Positions 39,327 to 41,408 of a stretch of 41,408 bases of DNA are shown piece by piece. The position numbers were made by a program, and so were the translations under genes. Source of the stretch: Hymenobacter sp. (GTDB lineage Bacteria; Bacteroidota; Bacteroidia; Cytophagales; Hymenobacteraceae); contig JANXOE010000187.1 in NCBI GenBank assembly GCA_025353745.1, positions 1 to 41,408 on the forward strand, given 5' to 3'. The notes beneath the pieces are model-generated. The model was not told where the DNA came from, ran no database searches, and saw only the letters and a list, made by a program, of their open reading frames with translations. Numbering within the stretch: the first letter of the stretch is position 1; every line of letters starts with the position of its first letter.

Positions 39327-40340
39327 TTGCCTGCTGTTCCACATTCCGAGCCGGTGGCCCTGCTGGAGCGGGTGCGCCAGCGCATCCAGCGCACGCTGGC
39401 CACCCGCGTCACCGCGTACCCGATAGCGGCGGCTTCGGCGGGCGGCGAGGCGCAGGTCTGGCGCATCGGCCCGACCGTTCGTTTCACGACCATCGCGCCG
39501 GCCCGGGCCCCCTCGGGCGACGCGCCGGCCCCGCTGCCGGGCGGCCGGGCGGAGGTGGAGGGCCCCGTGGTGACCGTGTACGACTACGTGCCGGCCGAGC
39601 TGGGCGAGCGGCTGCGGGCGCAAGGCATTTGCTACGCCGACGCGGCGGGCAACGCGTGGGTGCGGCACCCCGAGCTGCTCATCGCCGTGCAGGGCTGCGC
39701 CCGGCCCAGGCCCGCGCCGGCCCAGCCCCGGCCCCGCCTGCCGGTCGAGCACCTGCAACTGCTGTTTCACGTGCTCGCGGCCCCCGCCATCGCCGCCTAT
39801 CCGGTGCCCGCCCTGGCCGCGCACACCGGCTTGCCGCCGGCGGTGGTCGTGGCCGTGCAGCAGAGCCTGGCCGCGCAGGGCCTTTGGCTGCCGGACCCCG
39901 CCGCCCGGCTGTCCGACCTGGCCGGGCACTGGCTGCGCCACTACCCCCGGCAGCTGCGCAACCGCCTCAACGCCCAGCGCTACCGCTGGGCCGACCCCGC
40001 GGCCCCGGGCAATTGGTTCGACCGGGCCCTGCCCGCCGACTGCCTCTGGAGCGGCGAAGCGGCGGCGCACCGGCTGCTGGCCAAGGCGGAGGCCCCGGCC
40101 GCGTTCACCCTCTACAGCCGCATCCCGCGCGCCAAGCTTTTGCAGCGCCTGGGGCTGGTGCCGCACCGGCAGGGCAACGTGGAAGTACTGAACACCTTCT
40201 TTTTAGCCACCGAATTTGCCGCTTCCAAGCCGGGGTGCGTGCCGCCTTTGCTCGTGTACGCCGACCTACTGGCCAGCCCCGCGCCCCGCTGCGAAGCGCT
40301 GGCGCGGGAGCTGCGCGCCCAGTACCTGGCCGACTGCTGA
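39327..40340 (+). CDS. orphan AbiEi-like (type IV antitoxin) protein
   Basis: Up to 337 residues. No ATG is available; the frame has a stop at 39279-39281, and the start is a TTG at 39327 or a GTG at 39354. The C-terminal two thirds resemble AbiEi-family antitoxins: a winged-helix section (VEHLQLLFHVLAAPAIAAYP, LAAHTGLPPAVVVAVQQSLA), then WLRHYPRQLRNRLNAQRYRW, LWSGEAAAHRLL, FTLYSRIPRAKLLQRLGLVP, VEVLNTFF and PPLLVYADLLASPAPRCEAL. AbiEi normally represses its own operon and opposes the nucleotidyltransferase toxin AbiEii. No AbiEii gene is adjacent here: an NfeD gene converges from the other side. It may be a solitary regulator. The N-terminal third has no match that I recognise. Confidence 0.7.
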   Translation: MPAVPHSEPVALLERVRQRIQRTLATRVTAYPIAAASAGGEAQVWRIGPTVRFTTIAPARAPSGDAPAPLPGGRAEVEGPVVTVYDYVPAELGERLRAQGICYADAAGNAWVRHPELLIAVQGCARPRPAPAQPRPRLPVEHLQLLFHVLAAPAIAAYPVPALAAHTGLPPAVVVAVQQSLAAQGLWLPDPAARLSDLAGHWLRHYPRQLRNRLNAQRYRWADPAAPGNWFDRALPADCLWSGEAAAHRLLAKAEAPAAFTLYSRIPRAKLLQRLGLVPHRQGNVEVLNTFFLATEFAASKPGCVPPLLVYADLLASPAPRCEALARELRAQYLADC

Positions 40341-40375
40341 AGGCAAAAAGCCGCCGCACCGGGGCCCGCCCCGGC

Positions 40376-40834
40376 TCAGGCCCCTTCCACCACGATGCGG
40401 TTTTGCTCGATGCCGAGCACCCGCACGGCGCGGCCCGCGTCCACGAACTCGCCCCGCGTCACGGCTTCGCGCCGCTCTTCGCCGAAGAGAACCGTGCCCG
40501 CCGGCCGCAGCGCCGACAGCGTGCGGCCCACCGTGCCGGCGGGCACGTCGGGGCGGCGCGCGTCGTGCATCGGGCCGGCGCTCACGGCGTGCAGGGCGGC
40601 GCGGGCCAGGTTTTTGGGGCGCAGGCCCAGGTAGAGCACCACGCCGGCGAGGGCCCCCGCGCCCGCCAGCGTGTAATGCCCGGCGGGCGTGCCCAGGTCG
40701 CGGTAGCCCAGCCACACGCCCACGGCCAGCAGCACAAACCCCGCGAAGCCCACCACCGTGGTCCCGGGGATGAACACCACCTCGGCCGCCAAAAACAGCA
40801 AGCCAAACAGCAAAAGCAGGGCAACGGTGAGCAT
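40376..40834 (-). CDS. NfeD family membrane protein with OB domain
   Basis: A 152-residue protein with about three membrane helices (MLTVALLLLFGLLFLAAEVV, GFAGFVLLAVGVWLGY, YTLAGAGALAGVVLYLGL). They are followed by a soluble OB-fold domain: VGRTLSALRPAGTVLFGEER, FVDAGRAVRVLGIEQNRIVV. This is the short NfeD type, usually linked to a flotillin or an SPFH protein in membrane microdomains. No flotillin gene lies within the window. The ATG is at 40832-40834. A TATCTTTT, one mismatch from the -7 consensus, lies 35 bases upstream. Confidence 0.85.
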   Translation of the reverse strand: MLTVALLLLFGLLFLAAEVVFIPGTTVVGFAGFVLLAVGVWLGYRDLGTPAGHYTLAGAGALAGVVLYLGLRPKNLARAALHAVSAGPMHDARRPDVPAGTVGRTLSALRPAGTVLFGEERREAVTRGEFVDAGRAVRVLGIEQNRIVVEGA

Positions 40835-40868
40835 GGCAGGCGAAACGGACGTTAAGCGTTGGACGAGG

Positions 40869-40876
40869 AAAAGATA
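40869..40876 (-). promoter_or_regulatory. candidate -7 box of the NfeD gene
   Basis: TATCTTTT on the minus strand, one base from TAnnTTTG, with about 30 bases of leader. Confidence 0.35.
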
Positions 40877-40901
40877 CGCGCCGGCCGCCAGACGGCCGCC
40901 G

Positions 40902-41408
40902 CTACTGCCCCGCCCGGGGCCCCACCGCCGGGGCCGGCAGGTGCGGGGGCCGCGCGGGCCGGGGCCGCACCACGAAGGCGTTGAGCCGGCCCGCCGAGCT
41001 TTTCACGCCCACGATGTCGAGCAGGTCTTCGTAGTATTCGGCCACCTCAATCCGGTCGTCGGGGGCGCGGGTGAGGGGCGTGAGCTGCGCCAGGCTGTAA
41101 TCCAGGGCCTGAAAATACGCTTCCTCGGTGGGCAGGCCGGTGGCGATTTGCACGAAATCATCGGCCGACTCCGCCAAAATAAGGGCCACCTGCGGGCGGG
41201 TTTTGAAGGCCCGCAGCTCGTGGGTGAGCAGGGCGATGGTGCGCTTCATTTTCTCCAGCTTGCGCACGGCATCGGCGCGCGTCGGCAGCGGGGTGAAGGC
41301 CGGCACGGCCGTTGCCGCCGCCACGAGCAGCGCGGGGGGCCCGGCGTCGGGCCCGGCCGCTTGGGCAAAGCCGGCCAGGGGCCCCAGCAGCAACACGCAG
41401 AAAAGTTG
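40902..41408 (-). CDS. secreted hypothetical protein, N-terminus outside window
   Basis: The frame is open to the right edge of the window. The visible N-terminal part (QLFCVLLLGPLAGFAQA) is the end of a signal peptide, so the true start lies beyond 41408; a GTG at 41396 would cut it. The mature part has a helical stretch (ADAVRKLEKMKRTIALLTHE), then ALILAESADDFVQIATGLP, EEAYFQALDYSLAQLTPL and IEVAEYYEDLLDIVGVKSSA. It ends in a Pro/Arg-rich tail. The middle may form a helical bundle. No family was recognised. It is upstream of the NfeD gene on the same strand. Confidence 0.65.
   Translation of the reverse strand, partial: QLFCVLLLGPLAGFAQAAGPDAGPPALLVAAATAVPAFTPLPTRADAVRKLEKMKRTIALLTHELRAFKTRPQVALILAESADDFVQIATGLPTEEAYFQALDYSLAQLTPLTRAPDDRIEVAEYYEDLLDIVGVKSSAGRLNAFVVRPRPARPPHLPAPAVGPRAGQ

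Noticed and set aside
1-41408. tRNA or rRNA genes, insertion sequences, prophage genes
   Set aside because: None was recognised by reading both strands; a covariance-model scan would be needed to exclude small RNAs.

Overview
The window is about 41 kb of GC-rich bacterial chromosome (mostly high-GC third codon positions) and looks like a Hymenobacter-type member of the Bacteroidota (Cytophagales). The reasons are: TAnnTTTG -7 promoter boxes of the Bacteroidota sigma factor in front of many genes; a DUF4783 protein, a DUF6799-like protein and a PafA-type alkaline phosphatase, all typical of this phylum; a TonB receptor with an N-terminal carboxypeptidase-regulatory-like domain; a REP-type hairpin of the GTCATTCCGAG...GAATCT kind; and no strong Shine-Dalgarno sequences. 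The genus is an inference from content, not a database result.

Layout. 1-6.1 kb: the end of rpmA (L27), hemW with an overlapping unknown gene, an Omp85/BamA-like outer-membrane protein, an Hsp20 chaperone, a small membrane protein, a VF530-type protein and a GH25 lysozyme. 6.1-10.3 kb: small secreted proteins, an RlpA-like lipoprotein, the cbpA-cbpM chaperone pair and a ZIP metal transporter. 10.4-18.1 kb: a lipoprotein, a YcxB-like membrane protein, nadC, a DUF4783 protein, gpmI, a lipoprotein overlapping gpmI, a beta-helix lipoprotein and prfA. 18.2-23.6 kb: thrA, thrB and thrC, i.e. aspartate kinase/homoserine dehydrogenase, homoserine kinase and threonine synthase. The thrA-thrB gap is filled by two different repeat structures. 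23.7-27.5 kb: an ABM-type monooxygenase, catalase, a divergent OxyR and an FMN azoreductase, an oxidative and electrophile stress block. 27.6-33.6 kb: a GT39-type glycosyltransferase, a UbiA-family prenyltransferase, inorganic pyrophosphatase, a PafA-like phosphatase and a HAD hydrolase. 33.6-34.8 kb: a gene remnant and an AT-rich non-coding stretch. 34.8-41.4 kb: a TonB-dependent receptor plus beta-helix lipoprotein pair, an orphan AbiEi-like protein, an NfeD protein and a secreted protein cut by the window end.

Most of the window is housekeeping. The parts that stand out are in regulation and repeats. Four genes (a 63-residue ORF, nadC, gpmI, oxyR) have TAnnTTTG followed by exactly four bases and then the start codon, which predicts leaderless or near-leaderless mRNAs and fixes nadC at a GTG. 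The katA-oxyR gap has a single palindrome midway between the two predicted transcription starts. The azoreductase promoter is embedded in a 13-bp direct repeat. The thrA-thrB gap carries six degenerate 42-bp units, each made of two alternating palindromes, next to a 62-bp hairpin element present in two direct copies and one inverted copy.

No tRNA, rRNA, CRISPR array, insertion sequence or prophage gene was recognised. Long open frames on the strand opposite real genes are common here because of base composition and are not annotated.
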